DNA of 64,000 nucleotides from Veillonella dispar (GTDB lineage: Bacteria; Bacillota; Negativicutes; Veillonellales; Veillonellaceae), in the NCBI RefSeq assembly GCF_900637515.1, contig NZ_LR134375.1:310001-374000 (forward strand), in the 5' to 3' direction. Shown here one piece after another: positions 8,752 through 21,109 of this stretch. The notes beneath the pieces were generated by a model. That model was not told the DNA's origin. It saw only the letters and a program-made list of their open reading frames with translations, and did no database searches. The translations under genes and the position numbers were made by a program. Numbering within the stretch: position 1 is the first letter of the stretch; every line of letters starts with the position of its first letter.

Positions 8752-9668
8752 TGATACATTTGAAACGCAATTGGCCTGCTAAATTGGTATCTTTGCTTGC
8801 GGCTATCGTCATGTGGTTCTTTATCATGCGAGGTCAGAATCCTGTGATGGAGGTAACCTATACAGTACCTGTTCAAGTCCAAAATCTTGATTCGCATTAT
8901 ATTATAGAAGATGCACCTGATGTAGCCCGTATTGTCCTTTCGGGACCTCGCGATACGATTATGTCTATAAAGGCAGATACCCTTCGGGCATACATTGATG
9001 CATCTGGTGTGAAACCAGGTCAAAATAATGTGACCATTGGATTTACACCGCCAGCGGGGATGAGCCTCGTTGAGGTTGAGCCTTATACTATAACGATTAA
9101 TGTAGACGAATATGCAGAACGAAAGATACCAGTTGAAATTTTTCCAATTGGTAAGTTCTCAGATGATGTTGCGCTCAAGTCATATGCTATTGTACCGAAA
9201 GAGGTAACTGTATCTGGGCGTAAACAACTTGTTAACGCTGTAAATAAGGTTGTTATGAAGGTTAACATTGATGGTCAAACCAAGAACTTTAGTGCTGTTA
9301 GTACATTAGAAGCTTGGGATGTATCGGGTAATGTATTAGATGTACAGATCAATCCGTATCTAGGTCAGGCACAATATGAATTAAATTTATTGCGTAAAGA
9401 TAAAGCGGTTCCTATTACAGTACCAACTGTGGGAACGGTAGCTGATGGGTATGAGGTTAAGTCCATATCCGTTACACCGACCCAATTGACTGTAACTGGC
9501 CGTGAAGAAATGATTGACTCTGTTTCAGAAATTCAAACAGAGCCAATTGATCTTACTGGTGCGACTAAGGGAATCCAAGGTAATTACAACTTAGTATTAC
9601 CGAGTGGTGTCAATAGTAATGTTACTACAGTACATGTTAAGGTAGATATACAAAAGAAAACTACCTAG
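8748..9668 (+). CDS. cdaR: CdaA regulatory protein CdaR, YbbR domains
   Basis: Modulates CdaA activity. The 306 residues contain one N-terminal membrane anchor (WPAKLVSLLAAIVMWFFIM) and then extracytoplasmic YbbR repeats, at least three, each with a YTITINVD- or VTVSGR-like strand pattern. The start at 8748 follows a GGGGGG ribosome site 7 nt upstream and gives a 4-base ATGA overlap with cdaA; a longer reading from 8727 lacks such a site. Confidence 0.9.
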   Translation: MMIHLKRNWPAKLVSLLAAIVMWFFIMRGQNPVMEVTYTVPVQVQNLDSHYIIEDAPDVARIVLSGPRDTIMSIKADTLRAYIDASGVKPGQNNVTIGFTPPAGMSLVEVEPYTITINVDEYAERKIPVEIFPIGKFSDDVALKSYAIVPKEVTVSGRKQLVNAVNKVVMKVNIDGQTKNFSAVSTLEAWDVSGNVLDVQINPYLGQAQYELNLLRKDKAVPITVPTVGTVADGYEVKSISVTPTQLTVTGREEMIDSVSEIQTEPIDLTGATKGIQGNYNLVLPSGVNSNVTTVHVKVDIQKKTT

Positions 9669-9735
9669 TTTATGAAATTAAAGATGTAATGGCGATTTCC
9701 AAAATTGTTATTACTATAAACCTAAATTAAAAATA

Positions 9736-9775
9736 AGACCCTAATAGAGGATACGATAAAACTCTATTAGGGTCT
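9736..9775 (+). terminator. Rho-independent terminator after cdaR
   Basis: A perfect 14-bp stem, AGACCCTAATAGAG with CTCTATTAGGGTCT, is followed by ATTTT. Confidence 0.85.
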
Positions 9776-9941
9776 ATTTTAATGCTTTATTGGGATACTC
9801 TGTTTATTATGTATTAGCTTTTACAGTAATATTGTATAATAATATTGTATGACCAATTTCTAGTAGGTTAAATTTGAAGGATTTAGGTCAAATAATAAAG
9901 AAATTTGCTGATCTAAAAGGGCAGCTTAAATAAGGAAAGAT

Positions 9942-11540
9942 ATGATTAGAATAATAAATTTCCGTGTGGCCGTTACGGTCAAGTCGGACATTAAAGAGAT
10001 TGTAGAAAAGAAGTATCCCCAGCTACGTGGTGCCATTGAAACAATTCACGTTGTGCGACGCGCTGTAGATGCTCGTAAAAAACCTAATATCGTATTTGTG
10101 TATACCTTGTTTGTTGAGGTTCATAAGGAAGCTCAAATCATGAAAAAACTGGGTAAACAAAAGGATGTATCTGTATTTACTCCAGAGGATCCAGAACCTA
10201 TTGTTCATGGTAATGCGCCTTTAGCACATCGTCCTGTAGTGATGGGTTTTGGTCCGGCAGGTATGTTAGCCGCATTCTACCTTGCCCGTGAAGGCTACCG
10301 TCCTATCGTCTTTGAGCGTGGTCAAGATGTAGATACGCGTAGCGAAGATGTAGAAACATTCTGGAAAGAGGGTGTCTTTAAACCTGAGTCCAACGTTCAA
10401 TTCGGTGAAGGTGGTGCAGGTACCTTCTCTGATGGTAAATTAACGACTCGCGTTACCCATCCTAGATTGCACGAAATCTCTAAATACTTTGTTGAATTTG
10501 GTGCTCCTGAAGAAATTTTATATAAACATAAACCTCACGTAGGTACCGATAAACTGCGTACCATGGTAAAAGCCATGCGTGAGCGCATCATTGAATGGGG
10601 CGGTGAAGTTCGATTCGGTGCAAAGATTACAGATTTATTTATCGAAAATGACCGCATCGTAGGTGTTGAAGTTAATGGTAGTGAGCGTATTGATACTACA
10701 GTTGTTTTATCTGGCGTAGGACATAGTGCACGTGATACGTATGAAATGCTACATAAACGAAATGTAGAAATGACGGCAAAACCATTTGCTATCGGTGTTC
10801 GTATCGAACATGATCAAGCTTTGATCGATGAGTCCCAATATGGTGTAGAGCCATCTAGCTTGGGACTTGGTGCCGCAGAATACTCCCTTGTGTATCACGA
10901 TAAAGAAACAGGCCGTACTGCGTATAGCTTCTGTATGTGCCCAGGTGGTCAAGTTGTGGCCTCTGCATCCGAAAATGGCGGCGTTGTTGTGAATGGCATG
11001 AGCCTATATGCTCGTGATAGCGGTGTTGCGAACAGTGCTATCGTAGTTAACGTAGGCCCAGAAGATTTCGGTAATCATCCACTGGATGGTGTAGCATTCC
11101 AACGTGAATGGGAGCGCAAAGCTTATGAATTAGGTGGCTCTAACTTCCATGCACCAGCACAAACAGTAGGTCAATTTTTAGGGCTTTCACAAGCACCAAG
11201 CGTACAAGATAGCACCTATAGCTATGAACCAGGCGTAGTAAATTGCGATTTACATGATTGCTTGCCACCATTCGTAACGTCTGTATTGGAACGGGCTTTG
11301 CCATATTGGGGACGACGCATTCATGGATTTGATGATCCTGCAGTATGCATGACGGGCGTTGAAACGCGTACCTCAGCACCACTTCGCATGGGACGCAATG
11401 AAGACCGCGTTTCTCCGACTGTAGGTGGATTCTACCCTATGGGTGAAGGCGCTGGCTATGCTGGTGGCATTATGAGTGCAGCTCTTGATGGAGCCGAAAC
11501 GGCTATCTTATGTATGGCAAAATATGCAAAACCTAACTAG
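9942..11540 (+). CDS. FAD-dependent oxidoreductase, BaiN/HI0933-like dehydrogenase group
   Basis: A 532-residue flavoprotein that recurs beside cdaR-glmM in Firmicutes. After about 85 residues of N-terminal extension it shows a Rossmann FAD motif, VVMGFGPAGMLAAFYLAREG, then FGEGGAGTFSDGKL and a C-terminal GEGAGYAGGIMSAALDG that closes the FAD site. Its substrate is unknown. AAGGAAAG precedes the ATG. It has its own upstream spacer after the cdaR terminator. Confidence 0.8.
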   Translation: MIRIINFRVAVTVKSDIKEIVEKKYPQLRGAIETIHVVRRAVDARKKPNIVFVYTLFVEVHKEAQIMKKLGKQKDVSVFTPEDPEPIVHGNAPLAHRPVVMGFGPAGMLAAFYLAREGYRPIVFERGQDVDTRSEDVETFWKEGVFKPESNVQFGEGGAGTFSDGKLTTRVTHPRLHEISKYFVEFGAPEEILYKHKPHVGTDKLRTMVKAMRERIIEWGGEVRFGAKITDLFIENDRIVGVEVNGSERIDTTVVLSGVGHSARDTYEMLHKRNVEMTAKPFAIGVRIEHDQALIDESQYGVEPSSLGLGAAEYSLVYHDKETGRTAYSFCMCPGGQVVASASENGGVVVNGMSLYARDSGVANSAIVVNVGPEDFGNHPLDGVAFQREWERKAYELGGSNFHAPAQTVGQFLGLSQAPSVQDSTYSYEPGVVNCDLHDCLPPFVTSVLERALPYWGRRIHGFDDPAVCMTGVETRTSAPLRMGRNEDRVSPTVGGFYPMGEGAGYAGGIMSAALDGAETAILCMAKYAKPN

Positions 11541-11642
11541 TTAGTAGCAGAATATATTGTAAAAGAAACTACAGTATAGGTTCATATTGATATTGTAAAA
11601 TAATATATCTGTATAGTATCTATATGTGTAGTGTATATATTG

Positions 11643-11651
11643 TGATATAAT
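11643..11651 (+). promoter_or_regulatory. Extended -10 promoter for glmM
   Basis: TGA followed directly by TATAAT forms an extended -10 element; no good -35 is present. The start site would be near 11658, giving a leader of about 50 nt before glmM. Confidence 0.45.
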
Positions 11652-11709
11652 ACACAACAGTGAATATATGAGGACTTGTGACTTTCACAATCCCTAGAGG
11701 AGGATAATT

Positions 11710-13062
11710 ATGGCTCGTTTATTTGGTACAGATGGTGTACGTGGTGTTGTTAATGAATTTTTAACACCTGAATTAGCCTATCATTTAGGTCGCGCAGCGG
11801 CCACGCATTTTGGTAAGGAAAAGGAACATCCTACGTTCTTAATCGGTCGCGATACGCGTATTTCTGGTTCCATGCTTGAAAGTGCATTAGCAGCAGGCAT
11901 CTGTTCTGTAGGTGGTAATGTAGTTATTGCAGGTGTTGTACCAACTCCAGCAGTAGCATACCTAGTGCGTCAACAAGGTTTTGATGCGGGCGCAGTTATT
12001 TCTGCATCTCACAATCCATATCCAGATAATGGCATTAAATTCTTTGATGGCAATGGCTATAAATTGCCAGATGAAGTAGAAGATCAATTGGAAGCGTATG
12101 TTCGTCAAAGTGCAGAAAATGAATTGCCACGTCCTACAGGTGATGGCATTGGTACCATTGAGTACAATAGCAACTTGGCTCATTTCTATGCTCACTTTGT
12201 ACGACACACAATCGATACATCCTTGGAAGGCATGACAATCGTTTATGATGGTGCCAATGGTGCCGCTTCTAGCGTAGGCCCTGAAATTTTAGCTGGCCTT
12301 GGCGCTAAAGTTATCAACATTAACGTAAATCCAGATGGTTTGAATATCAATCATCATTGTGGTTCTACCCATATTGAAGGCTTGCAAGTAGCTGTTCAAC
12401 AACACCATGCTGATTTAGGCATTGCTAATGATGGTGATGCAGATCGTTGCTTGTTAGTAGACGAAAAAGGTCAAGTCCTCGATGGGGACCAAATTATGTT
12501 GTTATGTGCTCTTAAATTGAAAGAAGAGGGCAAACTTAAAGACAATACTGTAGTTGGTACTGTTATGAGTAATATCGGCTTCCATAAAGCAGCTAAAGAA
12601 TTAGGCATGAAAACCTTTGCTACTGCTGTTGGTGACCGTTATGTATTGGAATATATGCGTGAACACAATCTCTCCGTTGGGGGTGAACAATCTGGTCATG
12701 TAATCTTCTTGGATCATAATACAACTGGTGACGGTATGTTGACAGCTGTACAAGTAGCGGCGCTTATGAAAGAGAAAAACCAACCACTTTCTGAGTTGGC
12801 TGGCATTATGACAAAATATCCTCAAGTTCTTATCAACGTTCGTGTTGCTACAAAAACAGGTTGGGAAGATAATGATCTCATTAAAGCGGCCATCGTAACA
12901 GCAGAAGGTGAACTTGGTGTAGAAGGTCGCGTACTTGTACGTGCATCTGGTACAGAACCACTCATCCGCGTTATGGCTGAAGGCCCTAATCAAGAAGAAT
13001 TACAATCCTTATGCCAAGAAATTGCTGATATTATTGGTAGAGAACAAGGGTTGGCTGAATAA
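11710..13062 (+). CDS. glmM: Phosphoglucosamine mutase GlmM
   Basis: Converts glucosamine-6-phosphate to glucosamine-1-phosphate for UDP-GlcNAc and peptidoglycan synthesis. The 450 residues match the family length. FGTDGVRGV opens the protein, the phosphoserine loop SASHNPY places the catalytic serine at 100, the metal loop is DGDADRC, and the sugar-phosphate loop RASGTEPLIRVM is near the C-terminus. AGAGGAGG precedes the ATG. Confidence 0.97.
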   Translation: MARLFGTDGVRGVVNEFLTPELAYHLGRAAATHFGKEKEHPTFLIGRDTRISGSMLESALAAGICSVGGNVVIAGVVPTPAVAYLVRQQGFDAGAVISASHNPYPDNGIKFFDGNGYKLPDEVEDQLEAYVRQSAENELPRPTGDGIGTIEYNSNLAHFYAHFVRHTIDTSLEGMTIVYDGANGAASSVGPEILAGLGAKVININVNPDGLNINHHCGSTHIEGLQVAVQQHHADLGIANDGDADRCLLVDEKGQVLDGDQIMLLCALKLKEEGKLKDNTVVGTVMSNIGFHKAAKELGMKTFATAVGDRYVLEYMREHNLSVGGEQSGHVIFLDHNTTGDGMLTAVQVAALMKEKNQPLSELAGIMTKYPQVLINVRVATKTGWEDNDLIKAAIVTAEGELGVEGRVLVRASGTEPLIRVMAEGPNQEELQSLCQEIADIIGREQGLAE

Positions 13063-13063
13063 A

Positions 13064-13188
13064 AGTAGGGTGTGAGGCGGCAGAGGAGCTTGCGACGATG
13101 AAGCCCACACATCACTTTGTTCCGAGCGTAAGATTTTGCAAAGTAAAATCCACAGCGAGGAACCATTTTTACTAAGATTAAACCTACT
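13064..13188 (+). ncRNA. Structured intergenic element downstream of glmM
   Basis: This stretch folds on paper into a branched structure. AGTAGG (13064-13069) can pair with CCTACT (13183-13188), GTTCC (13119-13123) with GGAAC (13159-13163), and GATTTT (13132-13137) with AAAATC (13145-13150). It is more GC-rich than the surrounding spacer and has no open frame of note. It could be a small RNA, a dispersed intergenic repeat or a 3' UTR element; sequence alone does not decide. Confidence 0.4.
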
Positions 13189-13234
13189 GTTCTTGTGAGA
13201 ACTAATTCTATTTAACAATTTTTATATTAAAGGT

Positions 13235-13305
13235 ATACCCTCCTATATATGTCCCTTTGCTCCGTCCTACGTAAAGTCGCTGCAGGAACATATATAGGAG
13301 GGTAT
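13235..13305 (+). terminator. Long perfect hairpin after glmM
   Basis: An 18-bp perfect inverted repeat (13235-13252 with 13288-13305) closes a 35-nt loop and is followed by a T-rich tail. It probably ends the glmM transcript. The remaining spacer up to 13556 shows no convincing element. Confidence 0.6.
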
Positions 13306-13556
13306 TTATTTTATATTTATTTAGGATGGTTACCGAATGGAACCGTCACTATGGCGCAAATATTTCTGCATTATACCATTTCTACTCATTAAGAGTTATT
13401 TCGTATATGGGGAGGAGGATAGCAGAGATGATGTAATTTATCTCTTACATAGTTAAGAGATGGAATGGTGTTTTTGCAAATACGTACATAGGGTATGACT
13501 TATGTTATTATAGCTATATAGTTTAAATCGTATTGGTTTAATAGTTAAGGTGTAAT

Positions 13557-14549
13557 ATGAAAAATATAAATCAAGGGGAGGCTGAGACTCTCCTTAATGA
13601 GTGCCCGAATAGTATTGATTCTGCCTGTGAGCTTGCATATGCTGAATCACAAGCGAGGAGAGAGAAAAATTCACAGCTTATCTTGGAGAAGTTCTTAGAA
13701 AAATATAGTGATGAATTGAATGATGTTGAAAAAGCTAAAGTTTATACTAATTTGGCTTTTTATTATAATGATGAGGGCAATATAAAAGAATATGAGTATC
13801 TATCTGCAGCTGTAAAGTTAAATTCTCCATATATAGAGACCTACCGAGGGCTGGCTTTGTATCATTTCTCATCTTATGCAGATAAGGGCTCAGTAGAGGA
13901 ATTGGAGAGAAGCTTACTGACTTATGAAAAGGGACGAAGCATATCATATAATTATGAAATGAACTTTGGCCGTGCCGTATGTTTATTTGAACTCAAAGAA
14001 TATGAAAAAGCAAAGACCATATTTTTGCAGTTACTTGAAAACTATCCAAATAGAATGCGATTATTTCTTTGTATAGCTTATTGTGATGTGTATTTAGGAA
14101 ATAAAATCCAATCCCTTGATTATTTGAAGAAAATTAAGATTGGTGGAGATCCTACATATCAGCGAGATGATGAAATTTGGGAGTTTGATATCTTTAACGC
14201 CTATTATGTATTAGATGAGTACAAGTTATTCTTAGAAGAATGTGAAAAGGCTAAAAGCACTTGTGACTTAAATTACGGCCCTTATTATTTTGGCCTTTGG
14301 ACTATGAACCAACATGACCAATTCTATCTAGAAGTGATCAAACAACGAACAGAAATACTAGCATGTATTGAAGATGTAAAAATAGATGATGACTTTGCGA
14401 GTGAAGAAGAGAGGCAAGAGTATCTCCAATGTTGGGAAGATGATTTAGAAAGCCTAAATATATTAGAGCATAAGATTAAATATGAAAACTATAAGCCTGT
14501 GGTTGAACTAAAACTATGGCCCATATATGACTGCTATTTGATAGACTAA
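13557..14549 (+). CDS. TPR-repeat protein of unknown function
   Basis: A 330-residue acidic, soluble protein with no signal peptide or membrane segment. Helical repeats of TPR type are visible through about residues 50-200, for example AKVYTNLAFYYNDEGNIKEYEYLSAA-like and EKAKTIFLQLLENYP-like units. Such repeats bind other proteins; no enzyme motif is seen. AAGGTG precedes the ATG. It is AT-richer than glmM and convergent with the next gene, so it may be a lineage-specific insertion. Confidence 0.65.
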   Translation: MKNINQGEAETLLNECPNSIDSACELAYAESQARREKNSQLILEKFLEKYSDELNDVEKAKVYTNLAFYYNDEGNIKEYEYLSAAVKLNSPYIETYRGLALYHFSSYADKGSVEELERSLLTYEKGRSISYNYEMNFGRAVCLFELKEYEKAKTIFLQLLENYPNRMRLFLCIAYCDVYLGNKIQSLDYLKKIKIGGDPTYQRDDEIWEFDIFNAYYVLDEYKLFLEECEKAKSTCDLNYGPYYFGLWTMNQHDQFYLEVIKQRTEILACIEDVKIDDDFASEEERQEYLQCWEDDLESLNILEHKIKYENYKPVVELKLWPIYDCYLID

Positions 14550-14610
14550 CTCTTAGAATAAATTTTGGTATAACCTTAGGCAGCTTTGTATGGTTCTAAA
14601 TCGGCATAGA

Positions 14611-14650
14611 AATAAAAGAGGCAACGTCGACGACGTTGCCTCTTTTATTT
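14611..14650. terminator. Bidirectional terminator
   Basis: A perfect palindrome of about 19 bp per arm (AATAAAAGAGGCAACGTCG and its complement) lies between convergent genes, with A/T runs on both sides, so it can end both. Confidence 0.9.
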
Positions 14651-14657
14651 CTTGGTT

Positions 14658-16040
14658 TTATTTATCAGCCACAACGAGTTTATATCCATTCAAGTGAATG
14701 TTACTGCCTGTTGTGTCTTCGTTAGTTAAGGATTTTACATAGCTGTTGCCTGTGAGTGTCCAGGTAGAGTCTTTGCTGAGTTTCATTGTAATTTCTTTAG
14801 CTGTGTTGTCTGTGTTTACAGCGCCTACGAGGCTGGATCCATTAGTCATGTCTAGTGCGACAGTGCTGATGGAGTCGGCTACGATGTTACCGTTAAGTTC
14901 TTGGTTGGATGCGCGAAGTGTGAGGTGACCACCGTTTTCACCATCTTTACCCCAGCGGGAGTCTGCTGCGGCTTTCACGAGTGTGGTAGTATTTGGCATT
15001 ACAATTGCGTTGCCTGTAAGGTCTACTTCGGCTGTGGTGTTGTTTACATAGATGAAAGCGCCTGTACCATGAGTTGTAAGTGTGTTATTTTCTGCTTTTA
15101 AACGAGCAATACCGCTTTCAGCATCACCGGAGAAACTTTGGTATAGCATGAAGCCATTATCGTGGTAGCCTGTAACATTAGAGTTCGTAAGGGTAATGGA
15201 GTTTTTACCTTCTACGACGCCTATTTCACTCTTGTTAGCTACGCCGTTGATACTGTTTGCTGTAATATTGCCGGTGGAGTAGATAACAGGGCTACCCGCA
15301 CCAGAGGTTGTAAGCTTAGCTGCCTCCGCAGTAATAGTGCCTTCGCCACGGTCTGTAGCGAGTGTAGCAGAGTGAGCCCCTTCAGTAGTAATGGTTAAAT
15401 TTTTGCCGTTTACAGTGCCTTTATAGGTTGCATCTAAGCCGCGAGAGGAATCACCTTTTGTGTGAATATTAGTATTCTCTACGTTGATAACAGATCCTTC
15501 GCCGGTGGCAAATACTGCATTAGAGCCAATGCTATTAGATGTGATATTACTATTTTTAATGCTAGTTTGACTGCCTTCGATGCCGAGCACTACTGCATTT
15601 TGTCCGCGGAAATTACTGTTGTCATCATTTGTGGTGTTACCCTGTTTATCAAATACGCTGCTATCGATGGTGATAGTGGCTTTGTTTTTTCCGATGAAAG
15701 CATTTTGATCGCTTGTAGTATTGTCGAACCGTTGGTGTTCTAATGTTTTATTTTCACTAATAACAGATGTGCCTGTGAAAGTACTAGAATCAGTTTCCTT
15801 ATGAGGCGTTGGTTCGTTAATTTCTCCTGTCTTTACATCATCTGGTCTAGGTACATCATTTTTAGGCATATTAGCGTTAGGTGCATCAGCCTTAGGGGCA
15901 GCTATGCTTTGTGGTGGAACATTAGACTGTACTGGTTCTGCACCAAAGGTAGGGGCGAATGCGAGTGCTGCGAGGGCGCCGCCCGCTAAAGCTGGAACGA
16001 TGAAACGTCTTAAAGTTTTATAATTACGTGAATGTGTCAT
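14658..16040 (-). CDS. Secreted beta-helix (autotransporter passenger-like) protein
   Basis: A 460-residue exported protein. Residues 1-33 form a signal peptide with a basic start and hydrophobic core ending AFAPTFGA. A Pro-rich linker (about 40-80) is followed by repeated N/T/S-rich strands such as ITANSINGVANKS and LTTSGAGSPVIYS, typical of a right-handed beta-helix. It ends LNGYKLVVADK, as passengers of autotransporters often do just before the translocator, but no C-terminal beta-barrel, LPXTG or SLH domain follows. AGGTTATTATATATG supplies the start context. Adhesin role is an inference. Confidence 0.7.
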   Translation of the reverse strand: MTHSRNYKTLRRFIVPALAGGALAALAFAPTFGAEPVQSNVPPQSIAAPKADAPNANMPKNDVPRPDDVKTGEINEPTPHKETDSSTFTGTSVISENKTLEHQRFDNTTSDQNAFIGKNKATITIDSSVFDKQGNTTNDDNSNFRGQNAVVLGIEGSQTSIKNSNITSNSIGSNAVFATGEGSVINVENTNIHTKGDSSRGLDATYKGTVNGKNLTITTEGAHSATLATDRGEGTITAEAAKLTTSGAGSPVIYSTGNITANSINGVANKSEIGVVEGKNSITLTNSNVTGYHDNGFMLYQSFSGDAESGIARLKAENNTLTTHGTGAFIYVNNTTAEVDLTGNAIVMPNTTTLVKAAADSRWGKDGENGGHLTLRASNQELNGNIVADSISTVALDMTNGSSLVGAVNTDNTAKEITMKLSKDSTWTLTGNSYVKSLTNEDTTGSNIHLNGYKLVVADK

Positions 16041-16199
16041 ATATAATAACCTCCAAATATTTATTGCGCGATAAAATCGAATTGTGTAAAATTAAGATTG
16101 TAAGAAGTATAGTAATTATCTGTGAAAATAGTATGAATGATACATGGGATTTATAAACAAATATTAACCGTGATGTTTAGATATGTCGATGAGGATATC

Positions 16200-16229
16200 T
16201 TGCTTTCACCATTACTTATCACGTATAAT
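16200..16229 (+). promoter_or_regulatory. Promoter for glmS
   Basis: TTGCTT (16200-16205) and TATAAT (16224-16229) are 18 bp apart. Transcription from about 16236 would give a leader of about 345 nt that contains the ribozyme. Confidence 0.55.
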
Positions 16230-16308
16230 ATAGATTGGTATATGATGTATACTATTAAGATCTGCCGTATCTTATAGAAAGGAGTTCCCTAATTCGTAAA
16301 GGCGAATA

Positions 16309-16448
16309 GCGCAAGTACCCACGAAGGCAGTCGTTAGGGTAGACGAGGTGAAGAGTAATCGAATCATCAGCGGATGCTCTTCCGGCATATTCATGTCGTA
16401 ACAGATACTAAAAAGCCCATCGGTAACGATGGGGACAAAGTGTATCTG
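16309..16448 (+). ncRNA. glmS ribozyme (glucosamine-6-phosphate riboswitch)
   Basis: Self-cleaving element that destroys glmS mRNA when glucosamine-6-phosphate is abundant. Visible landmarks in order are the 5' AGCGC cleavage context (cut expected between 16308 and 16309), the hairpin TACCCACGA/TCGTTAGGGTA, GACGAGG, AATCGAATCATCAGCGGATG, CTCTTCCGG, and a distal stem CAGATAC (16402-16408) with GTATCTG (16442-16448) enclosing CCCATCG/CGATGGG and GGACAAAG. These match the conserved core of the family, and glmS follows directly. Confidence 0.93.
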
Positions 16449-16581
16449 AATGAATTGTATTCAAATACTATTTGATACATAATTTGAACATTAACTTAGA
16501 TTGTTAAGTTAGAATAGTAATTTGTTAGCCTTAGTTGTTGGCTGGGGCTAGAAATACCCCCAGTTATAGGAGGATATACTT

Positions 16582-19459
<2,878 letters not shown>

Positions 19460-19495
19460 AATCATATAGTAGACTTTCAATTTGTGAGGTAAGCC

Positions 19496-19972
19496 ATGAC
19501 GAAACAAGAGGCGATGGAACGCTTTTCATCAGGTGCCGTACAACAGAGCTTAGAAATACATCGTGGAATCCAGTGGACTGGACGCATCGTCGGTCTATTG
19601 GTGTGCGTGTTAATTGTGAAATATTTGCCGTCCGATTGGGCTGAGCGTATATTGTATTATCTGTTGTTACTCCTTATATTGTGGACCCTTCATAGATTAG
19701 GTGAAAGTCAAGCTTTTATCTGTGAAAAGGGCCTCGTGTTAAAACGTAGGCCTTTTTCTTTTATAGAATACTTTCACAGTCTCTTTCATGGGGATGAATA
19801 TTTTGTTTTTGTCGATTACGAGCATATTATTGGATTTACTGAAGGTTGGCGTGAATTGCAGGCCATGAATGGTCATGGTGGCATTTATGTAATCCCCTTA
19901 GATCTTGCACAGGTAGGGTATAAAGATAAAATGGCCATGATTGAGGCTATTCATAAGCATTCAGAGCTTTAA
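19496..19972 (+). CDS. Small membrane protein of unknown function
   Basis: A 158-residue protein with two adjacent hydrophobic segments around residues 28-65 and a cytoplasmic-looking tail. No known domain is recognised. A GTGAGG site precedes the ATG. It follows trpS by 36 nt without a terminator, so it may be cotranscribed. Confidence 0.6.
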   Translation: MTKQEAMERFSSGAVQQSLEIHRGIQWTGRIVGLLVCVLIVKYLPSDWAERILYYLLLLLILWTLHRLGESQAFICEKGLVLKRRPFSFIEYFHSLFHGDEYFVFVDYEHIIGFTEGWRELQAMNGHGGIYVIPLDLAQVGYKDKMAMIEAIHKHSEL

Positions 19973-20062
19973 AGGATAAGTATATACAAAGGCTTTTGAG
20001 CTATAAAACATAGTATGTAGCATGGATAATTAAGAAAATCCAAAAATTCATCAAATTAGCTA

Positions 20063-20091
20063 TTTACAACTTTAACGAACTAAAGTATAAT
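20063..20091 (+). promoter_or_regulatory. Strong promoter for the amino-acid ABC operon
   Basis: TTTACA (20063-20068) and TATAAT (20086-20091) are 17 bp apart. The leader of about 75 nt contains a small GTGTAACACAC hairpin ahead of the GGAGG site. Confidence 0.6.
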
Positions 20092-20173
20092 ACAATCATC
20101 GGGTGCAGAGGTGAGTTCTGTACAGCATATAATAGCAAGTAGTTAAAGGTGTAACACACCGTGGAGGATAGTT

Positions 20174-20986
20174 ATGAATTGGAAAAAAATGATGGCCGTT
20201 GGCCTTGCAGCAGTATCTATGATGGTATTTGTAACGGGTTGTGGTAGCGATACTAAAACCGCTAATACAGAATTACCTAAAAAAATCGTTATCGGCTTAG
20301 ATGATAGCTTCCCTCCAATGGGCTTTAAAGATGATAAAGGCGAAATCGTAGGTTTAGATATCGATATGGCTAAAGAAGCAGCTAAACGCGCTGGTATGGA
20401 GGTAGAGTTCAAAGCTATCGACTGGTCCAGTAAAGAAGCCGAGTTGAAATCTAAAAAAATCGACGCTTTATGGAATGGCTTAACAGTATCTCCTGAACGT
20501 GAGAAAAATATTTTGTTCTCCAATCCATACATGAAGGATAAACAATACATCGTTGTTCGTAATGATGATGACTCCATCAAATCCAAAGCTGATTTAGCAG
20601 GTAAAGTAGTAGGTGTTCAACAAGCTAGTACTGGTGAATCTGCATTACAAAATGATCCAAGCGGTAAAACTGTGAAAGAAACAAAATCTTATGCTGACTT
20701 CGTAAGTGCTTTCATGGATCTTGGTATTGGTCGTGTTGATGCAGTTATCGCCGATGGTGTTATCGCTCGTTACCTCATGACAAAAGAACCTGGTAAATAC
20801 AAAATCGTAGACGGTACTGATTACGGTGTTGACAACTTCGCTGTTGGTTTCCGTAAAGATGACACTGCATTACGTGATAATATCAATGGTATCTTAGCGG
20901 ACATGAAAAAAGATGGTACTGCTGATAAAATCGTTGAAAAATGGTTGGGCTCTAGCGCAGACCTAGATAAGAGCGATGCTAAATAG
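20174..20986 (+). CDS. Amino-acid ABC transporter substrate-binding lipoprotein
   Basis: Periplasmic-side receptor for a polar amino acid. The 270 residues start with a lipoprotein signal ending VTGC (Cys23), followed by the family-3 solute-binding fold: IVIGLDDSFPPMGFKDDKGEIVGLDIDMAKEAA-like opening, then WSSKEAELKSKKIDALWNGLTVSPER and VGVQQASTGE. GTGGAGG precedes the ATG. Ligand specificity (for example cystine, glutamine or arginine) cannot be assigned. The permease and ATPase follow. Confidence 0.9.
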   Translation: MNWKKMMAVGLAAVSMMVFVTGCGSDTKTANTELPKKIVIGLDDSFPPMGFKDDKGEIVGLDIDMAKEAAKRAGMEVEFKAIDWSSKEAELKSKKIDALWNGLTVSPEREKNILFSNPYMKDKQYIVVRNDDDSIKSKADLAGKVVGVQQASTGESALQNDPSGKTVKETKSYADFVSAFMDLGIGRVDAVIADGVIARYLMTKEPGKYKIVDGTDYGVDNFAVGFRKDDTALRDNINGILADMKKDGTADKIVEKWLGSSADLDKSDAK

Positions 20987-21055
20987 TACAATTCGTGATA
21001 TACTAATAGTACTATGGTCAGTATGTACAACAGATAATTAAAGAACGAAATGTAC

Positions 21056-21088
21056 ACTAGAGAAGAGGCCAGATGCCTCTTCTCTAGT
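21056..21088 (+). terminator. Intercistronic hairpin between receptor and permease genes
   Basis: A perfect 14-bp stem (ACTAGAGAAGAGGC with GCCTCTTCTCTAGT) has a 5-nt loop and no long U tract. It probably acts as a partial terminator or 3' stabiliser that raises the receptor transcript over the permease transcript. Confidence 0.7.
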
Positions 21089-21109
21089 CGTGTTTTGAAG
21101 GAGTATTCC

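Noticed and set aside
20098-20173. Possible lysine or other amino-acid riboswitch in the ABC transporter leader
   Set aside because: The leader is only about 75 nt and lacks the conserved lysine-aptamer or T-box sequences; only a small hairpin is visible.
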